From contig CAJQOV010000075.1 of the NCBI GenBank assembly GCA_905480065.1, forward strand, positions 1 through 20,550: DNA of 20,550 nucleotides. Direction: 5' to 3'. Position numbers and translations under genes: made by a program. The notes under the pieces are model-generated. The model was not told the DNA's origin. It ran no database searches and saw nothing but the letters and a program-made list of their open reading frames with translations. The stretch is from an uncultured Gammaproteobacteria bacterium. GTDB taxonomy: Bacteria; Pseudomonadota; Gammaproteobacteria; UBA9214. Of this stretch, positions 15,441 to 20,550 are shown piece by piece (within the stretch, counting starts at the first letter, position 1; each line of letters opens with the position of its first letter).

Positions 15441-15863
15441 TTATTGCAGGTTCCAGTTGGCGATATCGTCATCGCTGGGTTGCTGGTCCTTGCCGGTGGA
15501 CGAAATGTCGATTTCGCCGTGCTGGCCCGGACTCAGGTACAGGTAGGGCTGCTGCCAGGGGTCGAGCGGCAGGCGGTCCAGATAGCCGCCCTGTTTCCAG
15601 TTCGGTGGCTCCGGGCTGGCAGGCTTCTCCACCAGCGCCTCCAGGCCCTGGTCCGTGGTCGGATAAATGTAATTGTCGAGTTTGTAGAGGTTGAGCGCTG
15701 CCTCCAGCGAACGGATGTCCTGTTTCGCCTTGATGATGCGGGCCTGGTCCGGCCGGTCCATGACCTTGGGTACCAGGATAGCGGCGAGAATGCCGAGGAT
15801 GACCACCACGACCATTACCTCGATCAGGGTAAAGCCGGACGCCTTGCGCAACGAGTGCTTCAT
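15441..15863 (-). CDS. gspG: Type II secretion major pseudopilin G
   Basis: This 140-residue main subunit of the pseudopilus drives substrate out through the secretin. The leader MKHSLRKASG is followed by FTLIEVMVVVVILGILAAILVPKVM with Glu at +5. DQARIIKAKQDIRSLEAALNLYKLDN and YPTTDQGLEALV are diagnostic of GspG. The acidic C-terminal loop DISSTGKDQQPSDDDIANW carries the aspartates of the calcium site. I chose the ATG at 15863 with AAAGG nine bases upstream; a GTG two codons earlier (15869) would sit too close to that site. It is the first gsp gene here; GspC, D, E and F are not encoded in the window. Confidence 0.95.
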   Translation of the reverse strand: MKHSLRKASGFTLIEVMVVVVILGILAAILVPKVMDRPDQARIIKAKQDIRSLEAALNLYKLDNYIYPTTDQGLEALVEKPASPEPPNWKQGGYLDRLPLDPWQQPYLYLSPGQHGEIDISSTGKDQQPSDDDIANWNLQ

Positions 15864-15892
15864 GATCACTAACCTTTGGTATATTCCGGAGC

Positions 15893-15920
15893 CGCCGCGC
15901 CCTGTGCAGGAAGCGCGGCG
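15893..15920 (-). promoter_or_regulatory. Stable leader hairpin upstream of gspG
   Basis: CGCCGCGC at 15893-15900 pairs perfectly with GCGCGGCG at 15913-15920. Inside it CCTG (15901-15904) pairs with CAGG (15907-15910), leaving only a two-base bulge and a two-base loop. There is no T-run after it on the minus strand, so it is not a standard terminator. It lies about 30 bases upstream of the gspG start and just downstream of the candidate -10 box. A messenger starting there would begin almost directly with this stem, as expected of a 5' stabilising hairpin for a highly expressed gene. Confidence 0.55.
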
Positions 15921-15931
15921 ATGTGCCGGCT

Positions 15932-15937
15932 ATTCTA
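15932..15937 (-). promoter_or_regulatory. Candidate -10 box of the gsp operon
   Basis: On the minus strand TAGAAT (five of six to TATAAT) lies in the 110-base spacer before gspG and predicts a transcription start near 15925. The -35 region (about TGTCTA, 17 bases further up) is poor, so an activator may be needed or the operon may also be read from the gene upstream. Confidence 0.3.
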
Positions 15938-15973
15938 ATGGGTTTTACGATCGGTAGACAGCCAAAACCGGGC

Positions 15974-16471
15974 TTAGTTTTGCGCCAGCTGATTGCGTAC
16001 CTTGAGCGCATAGAGATGGCGCTCGGCATCCACCAGGTGCTGTCCCCAGTGCACCCGATAACTGGACTGCCAGACCTGTGCGGCACGGTGTGGCCAGATC
16101 TCGTCGAACAGTTCCAGCCCGTGGCGCAGATCGAAGTAGATATCGGTCAGATCGTCGGCCAGGCTGCCGGACATGTGCATCTCTTCGGGAGCGGCATCAA
16201 ACTCCAGCCAGTAACGGTCACGTTCGCCCAGCAGGCGGCGCAGCTGACTGTACAGCTCAAAACGTTCGTCGAGATCCACCGGGCAGGGTGGCGCGTCATC
16301 CGCATCCAGTGCTGCCAGCACAGTGACCGCGCTATGCAGGCGCGGCATCAACCGGAACAGTTGTTCCAGCCAGTCCCGACAGGCCTTGCCGCCATCATCG
16401 ATCAGCCGGCAATAATCGCTGGCCACGGACACCATTTCGGCAAGTGCTGCGCTTTGACTGTTGATCTGCAT
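15974..16471 (-). CDS. DUF5063 family protein
   Basis: This 165-residue acidic, soluble, mostly helical protein has no signal or membrane segment. The pattern FELYSQLRRLLGERDRYWLEFDA, SLADDLTDIYFDLRHGLELFD and AAQVWQSSYRVHWGQHLVDAERHLYAL resembles the uncharacterised DUF5063 family of gammaproteobacteria; this is from memory of the family pattern. Function is unknown. I chose the ATG at 16471, where the conserved part begins and GGTGG lies just upstream; an ATG four codons earlier is also possible. It precedes gspG by 110 bases on the same strand and could be read through into the gsp operon. Confidence 0.7.
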   Translation of the reverse strand: MQINSQSAALAEMVSVASDYCRLIDDGGKACRDWLEQLFRLMPRLHSAVTVLAALDADDAPPCPVDLDERFELYSQLRRLLGERDRYWLEFDAAPEEMHMSGSLADDLTDIYFDLRHGLELFDEIWPHRAAQVWQSSYRVHWGQHLVDAERHLYALKVRNQLAQN

Positions 16472-16683
16472 CCTGTCCACCATGCCATGCCGGGATGCAC
16501 CCGGCATGACTGGTATTCTGACCGCAACCCGATGAGCCTGCTGGCAAAACACCGGGCACCCACGACTCGGGCCGGGTTGCTATACGGCCCTGACTGGACT
16601 ACCCCTCCAGCAAGTGACGGGCGCAGACGCCCGCACTCACACCCAGTGTAGCCAAAATCTCACGCCGTGCAGGTGGGAATGCT

Positions 16684-16703
16684 CCACCGGCTAAAGCCGG
16701 TGG
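16684..16703. mobile_element. Possible IS200/IS605-type end palindrome (remnant)
   Basis: CCACCGGC (16684-16691) and GCCGGTGG (16696-16703) form a perfect 8-base stem with a TAAA loop, preceded by GCAGGTGGGAATGCT and followed by CTTCGGGTC. Short perfect hairpins with this kind of flank (GTGGGAAT before, purine/pyrimidine-rich after) resemble the right ends of IS200/IS605 elements that TnpA recognises and from which TnpB guide RNAs derive. No tnpA or tnpB reading frame or clear fragment is visible nearby, so at most an end is left. This is inference from resemblance. Confidence 0.3.
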
Positions 16704-16760
16704 CTTCGGGTCACGGCGAAAAGCCGGATCGATCAGCCATGCGGCCGATTCACCCCCTCT

Positions 16761-16775
16761 CCCTCCGGGGGAGGG
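16761..16775. repeat. CCCTCC/GGAGGG palindrome
   Basis: CCCTCC (16761-16766), GGG loop and GGAGGG (16770-16775), with CACCCCCTCT before and TTGGGGAG after extending the symmetry imperfectly. The same purine/pyrimidine style recurs at 16917-16950 and next to 8320, and resembles the CCCTCACCCCAACCCTCTCCC-type intergenic repeats of many proteobacteria. Confidence 0.5.
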
Positions 16776-16836
16776 TTGGGGAGACGACTGCAGGGATGCA
16801 GGAGGTACGAGTCCAGGGACGGACTCGGTAGAGCGA

Positions 16837-16877
16837 AGCAGGAGCCAGAGCCGAGAGCAACGCAGGGAGCAGTTGCC
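16837..16877 (+). repeat. Dispersed 41-base repeat, copy 2
   Basis: Matches 8275-8315 at 36 of 41 positions, same orientation. It contains the third AGGGA-loop hairpin of the preceding entry. The five differences lie outside the hairpin stem; the one inside the hairpin falls in the loop (G here, C in copy 1). Confidence 0.7.
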
Positions 16878-16927
16878 GAGGGGATCAAATTAAGCAAACC
16901 ACCTGATTTTCTATCCCCTCATCCTGA

Positions 16928-16960
16928 CCTTCTCCCGGAGGGAGAAGGGAATCATTTTTT
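16928..16960 (+). terminator. Terminator-like hairpin followed by T6
   Basis: CCTTCTCCC (16928-16936) and GGGAGAAGG (16940-16948) form a perfect 9-base stem with a GGA loop, followed six bases later by TTTTTT (16955-16960). The gap before the T-run is longer than usual. No + strand gene precedes it, so it would end only a non-coding transcript; it may instead be part of a dispersed palindrome. The loop again exposes GGA. Confidence 0.35.
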
Positions 16961-17007
16961 ATCCTGGTACAGGATATCCACGTCACCACAAAATCATTAC
17001 CGGTCAT

Positions 17008-17050
17008 CCCCCGCCTGAAGGCGGGGGGGTTACGGATCCCCTGTCGGGGA
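17008..17050. repeat. REP-like double palindrome downstream of the rubredoxin gene
   Basis: CCCCCGCC (17008-17015) pairs with GGCGGGGG (17020-17027) around TGAA, and TCCCC (17037-17041) pairs with GGGGA (17046-17050). The left flank GGTCATCCCCC and the GGATCCCC between the two match the element at 7415-7434. It ends three bases from the rubredoxin stop. With no T-run on the minus strand it is not an intrinsic terminator, but it could protect the 3' end of that transcript. Confidence 0.6.
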
Positions 17051-17052
17051 CT

Positions 17053-17226
17053 CTAAACCTCGACCATTTCAAAGTCCTCCTTGGAGGCACCACATTCCGG
17101 GCATACCCAGTGCTCCGGAATATCTTCCCAGCGCGTGCCCGGCGGAAACCCTTCTTCCGGCAAGCCATCCGCCTCGCGATAAACAAAACCGCACACCACA
17201 CACAAAAATTCCCTGTCAGCACTCAT
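17053..17226 (-). CDS. Rubredoxin
   Basis: This 57-residue protein binds one iron by four cysteines in two knuckles, CVVCG (Cys9, Cys12) and CPECG (Cys42, Cys45), with the conserved GFPPGTRWEDIPEHWVCP between them. It is a one-electron carrier in the cytoplasm; the partner (alkane hydroxylase, oxygen or peroxide reductase) cannot be told from this window. The ATG at 17226 has GGTGG six bases upstream. The minus-strand frame stays open for about 290 further codons across thiD, but that is antisense read-through, since rubredoxin homology starts here. It is divergent from thiD, an order also seen near thiamine and haem genes of other gammaproteobacteria. Confidence 0.95.
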   Translation of the reverse strand: MSADREFLCVVCGFVYREADGLPEEGFPPGTRWEDIPEHWVCPECGASKEDFEMVEV

Positions 17227-17302
17227 GGATTGCCACCACGCAAGAAACGAAGGGGGTATTCTACGACCAAACGCTCGCGAATGAAGCCATCCGAGCGACT
17301 GT

Positions 17303-17315
17303 GCGCGCAGCGCGC
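17303..17315. promoter_or_regulatory. GCGCGC-A-GCGCGC palindrome before thiD
   Basis: A perfect 13-base palindrome 19 bases upstream of the thiD ATG in the 108-base divergent spacer. TATTAT at 17322-17327 would serve as a -10 only for a nearly leaderless messenger. It could be an operator for either gene; nothing supports a particular regulator. Confidence 0.2.
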
Positions 17316-17334
17316 TTGCGTTATTATCTGCCGG

Positions 17335-18126
17335 ATGAAGCATATTCCCGTGGTAATGACCTTTGCCGGGCACGATCCCGGCGGTGGCGCCGGTATCCAG
17401 GCCGATATCGAGGCACTGGCCAGCCAGGGTTGCCATGCAGCCCCGGTGCTGACCGCCTTGACAGTGCAGGACTCGCATGACGTGTACGAATTTCTTGCGC
17501 TGGACCCGGAACATGTCCGGCGCCAGGCCCGCGCGGTGCTGGAAGACATGCCGGTTGCGGCATTCAAGACCGGCATGCTGGGCAATAGCGACATCGCCGA
17601 GGTGATCCACGCCATCCTGCAGGACTACCCGGACGTCCCGCTGGTGCTGGACCCGGTACTGGCTTCCGGCAACGCCACGGAGCTGGGCGACAGCGGCTTG
17701 CCCGACAGTATCCGCCAGCTGTTGCTGCCGCGCGCCACCGTGGTCACGCCGAACAGCCCGGAGGCCCGCCGCCTCGCCCCGGAAGCGGATACCCTCGATG
17801 CCTGCGCCTGCGCCATGCTGGATCGGGGCGCGCAATACGTGCTGGTCACCGGCACCCATGAGCGTACCCGGCATGTGGACAACACGCTCTATCACGGCCA
17901 TGAACGGCTGGAGTCGTTCCGCTGGGACCGGCTGCCACACAGCTATCACGGCTCCGGCTGCACCCTTGCCGCCAGCCTGGCCGGCCTGCTGGCGCACGGC
18001 GTCGATATGCTCGAGGCCTGCCACGAGGCACAACGCTACACCTGGGAGGCATTGTCGCAGGGTTATCGGCCCGGCATGGGCCAGCACCTGCCCGACCGCC
18101 TGTTCTGGTCACGCGAGCAAGACTGA
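17335..18126 (+). CDS. thiD: Hydroxymethylpyrimidine/phosphomethylpyrimidine kinase
   Basis: This 263-residue ribokinase-fold enzyme phosphorylates HMP and HMP-P to HMP-PP, the pyrimidine half of thiamine. The N-terminal TFAGHDPGGGAGIQADI, the AFKTGMLGN and VLDPVLASGNAT segments, and the C-terminal YHGSGCTLAASLAG anion-hole motif are all present. The start is ATG at 17335; an open frame upstream back to 17110 overlaps rubredoxin and shows no homology. No strong ribosome-binding site is visible. The TGA shares its last base with the start of thiE, so the two are coupled. I found no thiamine-pyrophosphate riboswitch ahead of it. Confidence 0.95.
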   Translation: MKHIPVVMTFAGHDPGGGAGIQADIEALASQGCHAAPVLTALTVQDSHDVYEFLALDPEHVRRQARAVLEDMPVAAFKTGMLGNSDIAEVIHAILQDYPDVPLVLDPVLASGNATELGDSGLPDSIRQLLLPRATVVTPNSPEARRLAPEADTLDACACAMLDRGAQYVLVTGTHERTRHVDNTLYHGHERLESFRWDRLPHSYHGSGCTLAASLAGLLAHGVDMLEACHEAQRYTWEALSQGYRPGMGQHLPDRLFWSREQD

Positions 18127-18782
18127 TGGCCGGCGCACGCCTGCCCGATGGGCTGTATGCAATCACGGACAGCGTATGCACCCCGCCTGCATCCCTGTGC
18201 CTGCAGGTCGAGCAGGCAATCCAGGGCGGCGCAAGGGTCATCCAGTACCGTGACAAGCAGGCCACGGCGGCACAACGCCGGCAACGGGCAACGGCACTGC
18301 TCGTGCTATGCCGCTCCCTGCGGGTGCCACTGCTTATCAACGACGATCTCGAACTGGCCGCGGCCATCGGCGCGGATGGGGTTCACCTCGGCGAACACGA
18401 TGGCACGGCGGCACAGGCACGCGCGCGGCTGGGTCCGCAGGCATTGATCGGTGTCTCCTGCTACGACCGCCTGCAGCGCGCCGAGCAGGCGCAGGCAGAA
18501 GGTGCCAGTTACGTCGCATTCGGACGTTTCTTTGCCTCGCACAGCAAGCCCGCCGCACGCCAGGCGCCGCCCGAGCTACTGACCGAGGCGCGCCGCAGGC
18601 TGGCGCTGCCGGTGGTGGCGATTGGCGGCATCACCCCGCACAACGGGGCCGCACTGGTGCGCGCCGGCGCCAACCTGCTGGCCGTCATCCATGGCGTGTT
18701 CTGTACCAGCGATTCACAGCGCGCCGCCGCGCAATATGCCGCGCTGTTCACGGCGCCCGATGCCATGACGCACCGGGCATGA
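18126..18782 (+). CDS. thiE: Thiamine-phosphate synthase
   Basis: This 218-residue TIM-barrel enzyme joins HMP-PP (made by ThiD) with thiazole phosphate to give thiamine phosphate. Motifs seen: GLYAITD at the first strand, GGARVIQYRDK at 34-44, LLINDDLELAAAIGADGVHLGEHD, then LIGVSCYD, YVAFGRFFASHSKP (the phosphate-binding loop, a common gammaproteobacterial variant) and VVAIGGITPHN. Length is normal. Its ATG overlaps the thiD stop by one base. Thiazole-forming genes are not in the window. Confidence 0.95.
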   Translation: MAGARLPDGLYAITDSVCTPPASLCLQVEQAIQGGARVIQYRDKQATAAQRRQRATALLVLCRSLRVPLLINDDLELAAAIGADGVHLGEHDGTAAQARARLGPQALIGVSCYDRLQRAEQAQAEGASYVAFGRFFASHSKPAARQAPPELLTEARRRLALPVVAIGGITPHNGAALVRAGANLLAVIHGVFCTSDSQRAAAQYAALFTAPDAMTHRA

Positions 18783-18836
18783 CCGGACCAACCGGCAAGG
18801 CACCTCCGCTTTACGCTGCGCCCCGGCGCGCTTTGC

Positions 18837-18848
18837 GGTAAATTTACC
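18837..18848. promoter_or_regulatory. GGTAAATTTACC palindrome upstream of hemL
   Basis: A perfect 12-base palindrome 30 bases before the hemL ATG, in the 95-base spacer after thiE. Its centre TAAATT could overlap a -10 region. It may be an operator or only a chance AT-rich palindrome; no regulator is indicated. Confidence 0.25.
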
Positions 18849-18877
18849 CTTTCCCCGCTTCCAGCCAAGGAACCATC

Positions 18878-20158
18878 ATGTCCCGTTCGCACGAGTTGTT
18901 CGAGTCTGCCTGCCGACACATCCCCGGCGGCGTCAATTCACCGGTGCGCGCCTTTCGCGGTGTCGGTGGCGACCCGGTGTTCTTCACCCGTGGCGAGGGG
19001 GCGTGGCTGTACGATGCCGATGACAAGCGCTACATCGACTACGTCGGCTCGTGGGGCCCGATGATTGCGGGCCATGCGCATCCGCAGGTCATTCGCGCGG
19101 TGCAGGAGATGGCCGGCAACGGCCTCGGCTTTGGCGCACCGACCGAGATCGAGACGCGCATGGCTGACCTGCTGTGCCGGATGGTGCCTTCCATGGAACT
19201 GGTGCGCATGGTGAGCTCCGGCACCGAGGCAACCATGAGCGCAATCCGGCTGGCACGCGGTTTTACCGGGCGCGATCGCATCGTCAAGTTCGAGGGTTGC
19301 TATCACGGCCATTCCGATGCCCTGCTGGTCAAGGCCGGCTCCGGCGCCCTGACCATGGGCGTGCCGACCTCGCCGGGCGTTCCCGCCGCGGTCGCCGCAC
19401 ACACCACTACCCTCACCTATAACGACGCGGCCGGCGTGGCGCAGGCATTCGAAACCATCGGGCACGAAGTGGCCACCGTCATAGTCGAACCCGTCGCCGG
19501 CAACATGAACTGCATCCCGCCCGAACCGGGCTTCCTGGAAACGTTGCGCGAGCTGTGTGATCGCTATGGCTGCGTGCTGATCTTCGATGAAGTGATGACC
19601 GGCTTTCGCGTAGCACGTGGCGGCGCGCAGGAACATTACGGCATCAAACCCGACCTCACCACGCTGGGCAAGGTGATTGGCGGTGGGCTGCCGGTCGGGG
19701 CCTTCGGGGGACGGCGCGACATCATGGAACAGATCGCGCCGCTGGGGCCGGTGTACCAGGCGGGCACCCTGTCCGGCAACCCGCTGTCGCTGGCTGCCGG
19801 TCTCGCCACGCTCGAGCTGGCCTGCGCCGATGGCGTACATGCACAACTCGGTGCCGCGGCCAGTCGACTGACGAGCGGGTTACAGACGGCAGCCGACCGC
19901 GCCGGCATCCCGTTCACCAGCAACCAGGTCGGCGGCATGTTCGGTTTCTTTTTCAGCGCACAAAGCCCGGTCAGCCGTTTCAGCCAGGTCACGCAATGCG
20001 ACATGGAGCGTTTTCGCCGCTTCTACCACGGGATGCTGGATGCCGGCGTATACCTGGCGCCATCCGCCTACGAGGCCGGCTTCATCTCCACCGCACATAC
20101 CGACGCGGTGATCGACGCAACCATCGCCGCGGCTGAACAGGTATTCCGCTCCCTGTAG
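18878..20158 (+). CDS. hemL: Glutamate-1-semialdehyde 2,1-aminomutase
   Basis: This 426-residue PLP enzyme converts glutamate-1-semialdehyde to 5-aminolevulinate, the committed step of tetrapyrrole synthesis by the C5 route. The N-terminal CRHIPGGVNSPVRAF, MVSSGTEATMSAIRLARG (PLP phosphate loop), EGCYHGHSDALLVKAGSG, LIFDEVMTGFRV and TTLGKVIGGGLPVGAFGG with the PLP lysine, followed by QAGTLSGNPL, together are diagnostic. AAGGAA lies six bases before the ATG. Proximity to thiE and thiD is known from other gammaproteobacteria such as Pseudomonas. Length is normal. Confidence 0.97.
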   Translation: MSRSHELFESACRHIPGGVNSPVRAFRGVGGDPVFFTRGEGAWLYDADDKRYIDYVGSWGPMIAGHAHPQVIRAVQEMAGNGLGFGAPTEIETRMADLLCRMVPSMELVRMVSSGTEATMSAIRLARGFTGRDRIVKFEGCYHGHSDALLVKAGSGALTMGVPTSPGVPAAVAAHTTTLTYNDAAGVAQAFETIGHEVATVIVEPVAGNMNCIPPEPGFLETLRELCDRYGCVLIFDEVMTGFRVARGGAQEHYGIKPDLTTLGKVIGGGLPVGAFGGRRDIMEQIAPLGPVYQAGTLSGNPLSLAAGLATLELACADGVHAQLGAAASRLTSGLQTAADRAGIPFTSNQVGGMFGFFFSAQSPVSRFSQVTQCDMERFRRFYHGMLDAGVYLAPSAYEAGFISTAHTDAVIDATIAAAEQVFRSL

Positions 20159-20185
20159 ATAGCATTTCGCCTGCATACTCTGCAC

Positions 20186-20550
20186 ATGGAAGCCCTGCTG
20201 AATACCCTGCTGGACTGGATCGCGCTGCATCCGCACGCCTTCAGTATTGCGATTTTTCTGGTCTCGCTGATGGAATCGCTGGTGGTGCTCGGCCTGTTGA
20301 TTCCGGGTGCCGCCCTGCTGTTCGGCGCCGGCGCCCTGATCGCCACCGGCGCGCTGCCACTGCAACCGATCCTGCTCTGGACCATTGTCGGTGCCGCGGT
20401 CGGCGATATCGTCAGCTTCGCGCTTGGCCGCCACTATCACCAGCGCCTGCGCGTAATCTGGCCGTTCCGGCGCTACCCGGTGCTGGTCAATCGGGGCGTG
20501 GATTTCTTCGTGCGGCACGGCGGCAAGAGCGTGTTCATGGCCCGCTTCAT
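20186..20550 (+). CDS. DedA-family membrane protein, 5' part (3' end outside window)
   Basis: The frame is open from the ATG at 20186 to the end of the window (121 codons). Two hydrophobic stretches are visible: AFSIAIFLVSLMESLVVLGLLIPGAALLFGAGALIATGAL and LLWTIVGAAVGDIVSFALGRHY. The pattern LMESLxxxGLLIPGxxLLFxAGxL, GDxxxFxLGRxY and FFxRHGGKSVFMARF is that of the DedA/SNARE-associated family, implicated in membrane lipid flipping and proton-coupled homeostasis. It begins 27 bases after hemL. No good ribosome-binding site is seen, so the exact start is not sure. Some family members carry an additional PAP2 domain beyond the region visible here. Confidence 0.85.
   Translation, partial: MEALLNTLLDWIALHPHAFSIAIFLVSLMESLVVLGLLIPGAALLFGAGALIATGALPLQPILLWTIVGAAVGDIVSFALGRHYHQRLRVIWPFRRYPVLVNRGVDFFVRHGGKSVFMARF

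Larger units (their letters stand above)
16786..16960 (+). ncRNA. Candidate CsrA-binding-type small RNA or structured repeat
   Basis: Three hairpins follow each other. CTGCA/TGCAG (16788-16792, 16797-16801) has loop GGGA preceded by A. CGAGTCC/GGACTCG (16808-16814, 16821-16827) has loop AGGGAC. GCAACGC/GC-A-GTTGC (16857-16863, 16869-16876) has loop AGGGA. Two further AGGA motifs lie unpaired at 16800-16803 and 16840-16843. CsrA/RsmA is known to bind ANGGA in hairpin loops, and its antagonist RNAs carry several such loops and end in an intrinsic terminator. A terminator-like hairpin follows at 16928-16960. No clear promoter is seen. The right part is shared with a second copy at 8275-8315, so a structured dispersed repeat is an equally good explanation. 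Confidence 0.3.
16472..17052. other. 581-base gene-free region filled with palindromes
   Basis: I find no credible gene on either strand here. In order it holds a small hairpin GGGCG/CGCCC (16619-16632), an IS605-like palindrome (16684-16703), a CCCTCC/GGAGGG palindrome (16761-16775), three AGGGA-loop hairpins (16788-16876), and a 9-base-stem hairpin with T6 (16928-16960). ATCCTG/CAGGAT (16961-16975) and a REP-like pair of palindromes (17008-17050) follow. This density is far above that of any other spacer in the window. Confidence 0.7.

Noticed and set aside
16961..16975. Intrinsic terminator of rubredoxin at ATCCTG/CAGGAT
   Set aside because: On the minus strand the stem is followed by A6, not T6, so it has the wrong polarity.
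17227..17334. Thiamine-pyrophosphate riboswitch before thiD
   Set aside because: I looked for the conserved CUGAGA and partner helices in the 108-base spacer and found neither.
17053..18087. A 344-codon open frame on the minus strand covering thiD and ending with rubredoxin
   Set aside because: Only the last 57 codons match rubredoxin. The rest is antisense to the clear ThiD enzyme, so the length is a by-product of GC-rich codon use.
18938..19846. A 302-codon minus strand open frame opposite hemL
   Set aside because: Histidine/glutamine/alanine-rich composition typical of an antisense shadow of a GC-rich gene; hemL is unmistakable.

Overview
The window looks like chromosomal DNA of a GC-rich gammaproteobacterium. 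The gene order (type II secretion genes gspG-N, a rubredoxin / thiD-thiE-hemL block, a YrfG-type HAD nucleotidase) and the dispersed intergenic repeats recall the Chromatiales and related sulfur- or iron-metabolising lineages. That placement is an inference from recognised proteins, not a computed phylogeny. I see no tRNA, rRNA, CRISPR array or intact insertion sequence.

Region 1 (1-6499, + strand) is the end of an exopolysaccharide locus of the exosortase A/PEP-CTERM type. It holds the 3' end of an outer-membrane beta-barrel gene, a Wzz/GumC-type chain-length determinant, a BY-kinase-like ATPase, an ExeA-like AAA ATPase, a UDP-glucose 4-epimerase (galE) and a small VanZ-like membrane protein. 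Together they would control chain length, export and sugar-nucleotide supply for a polysaccharide. Two proteins are unusual. The BY-kinase-like ATPase has an altered Walker A' motif and no C-terminal tyrosine cluster. The AAA ATPase carries a long Pro/Ala-rich linker and a C-terminal receiver-like domain.

Region 2 (6500-8258) holds cysQ (-) and a yrfG-like nucleotidase (+), transcribed divergently from a 280-base spacer that carries two kinds of dispersed intergenic repeat.

Region 3 (8375-16471, - strand) reads, in transcription order, as a DUF5063-like gene, gspG-H-I-J-K-L-M-N, a large protein with a PilZ-like C-terminus, and a YkgJ-type cysteine-cluster protein. The gsp genes are packed with 1-4 base overlaps except for an 83-base break between gspK and gspL. 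The genes for GspC, GspD, GspE and GspF are not in the window. gspG is preceded by a very stable leader hairpin.

Region 4 (16472-17052) is a 581-base gene-free stretch filled with palindromes. It contains a hairpin resembling an IS200/IS605 end and a series of three hairpins that all present AGGGA in the loop. A terminator-like hairpin follows, and part of the series is shared with a 41-base repeat at 8275-8315. It is either a composite repeat or a candidate CsrA-binding small RNA.

Region 5 (17053-20550) holds a rubredoxin (-), then thiD-thiE (+, thiamine synthesis), hemL (+, tetrapyrrole synthesis) and the start of a DedA-family membrane protein that runs off the window.
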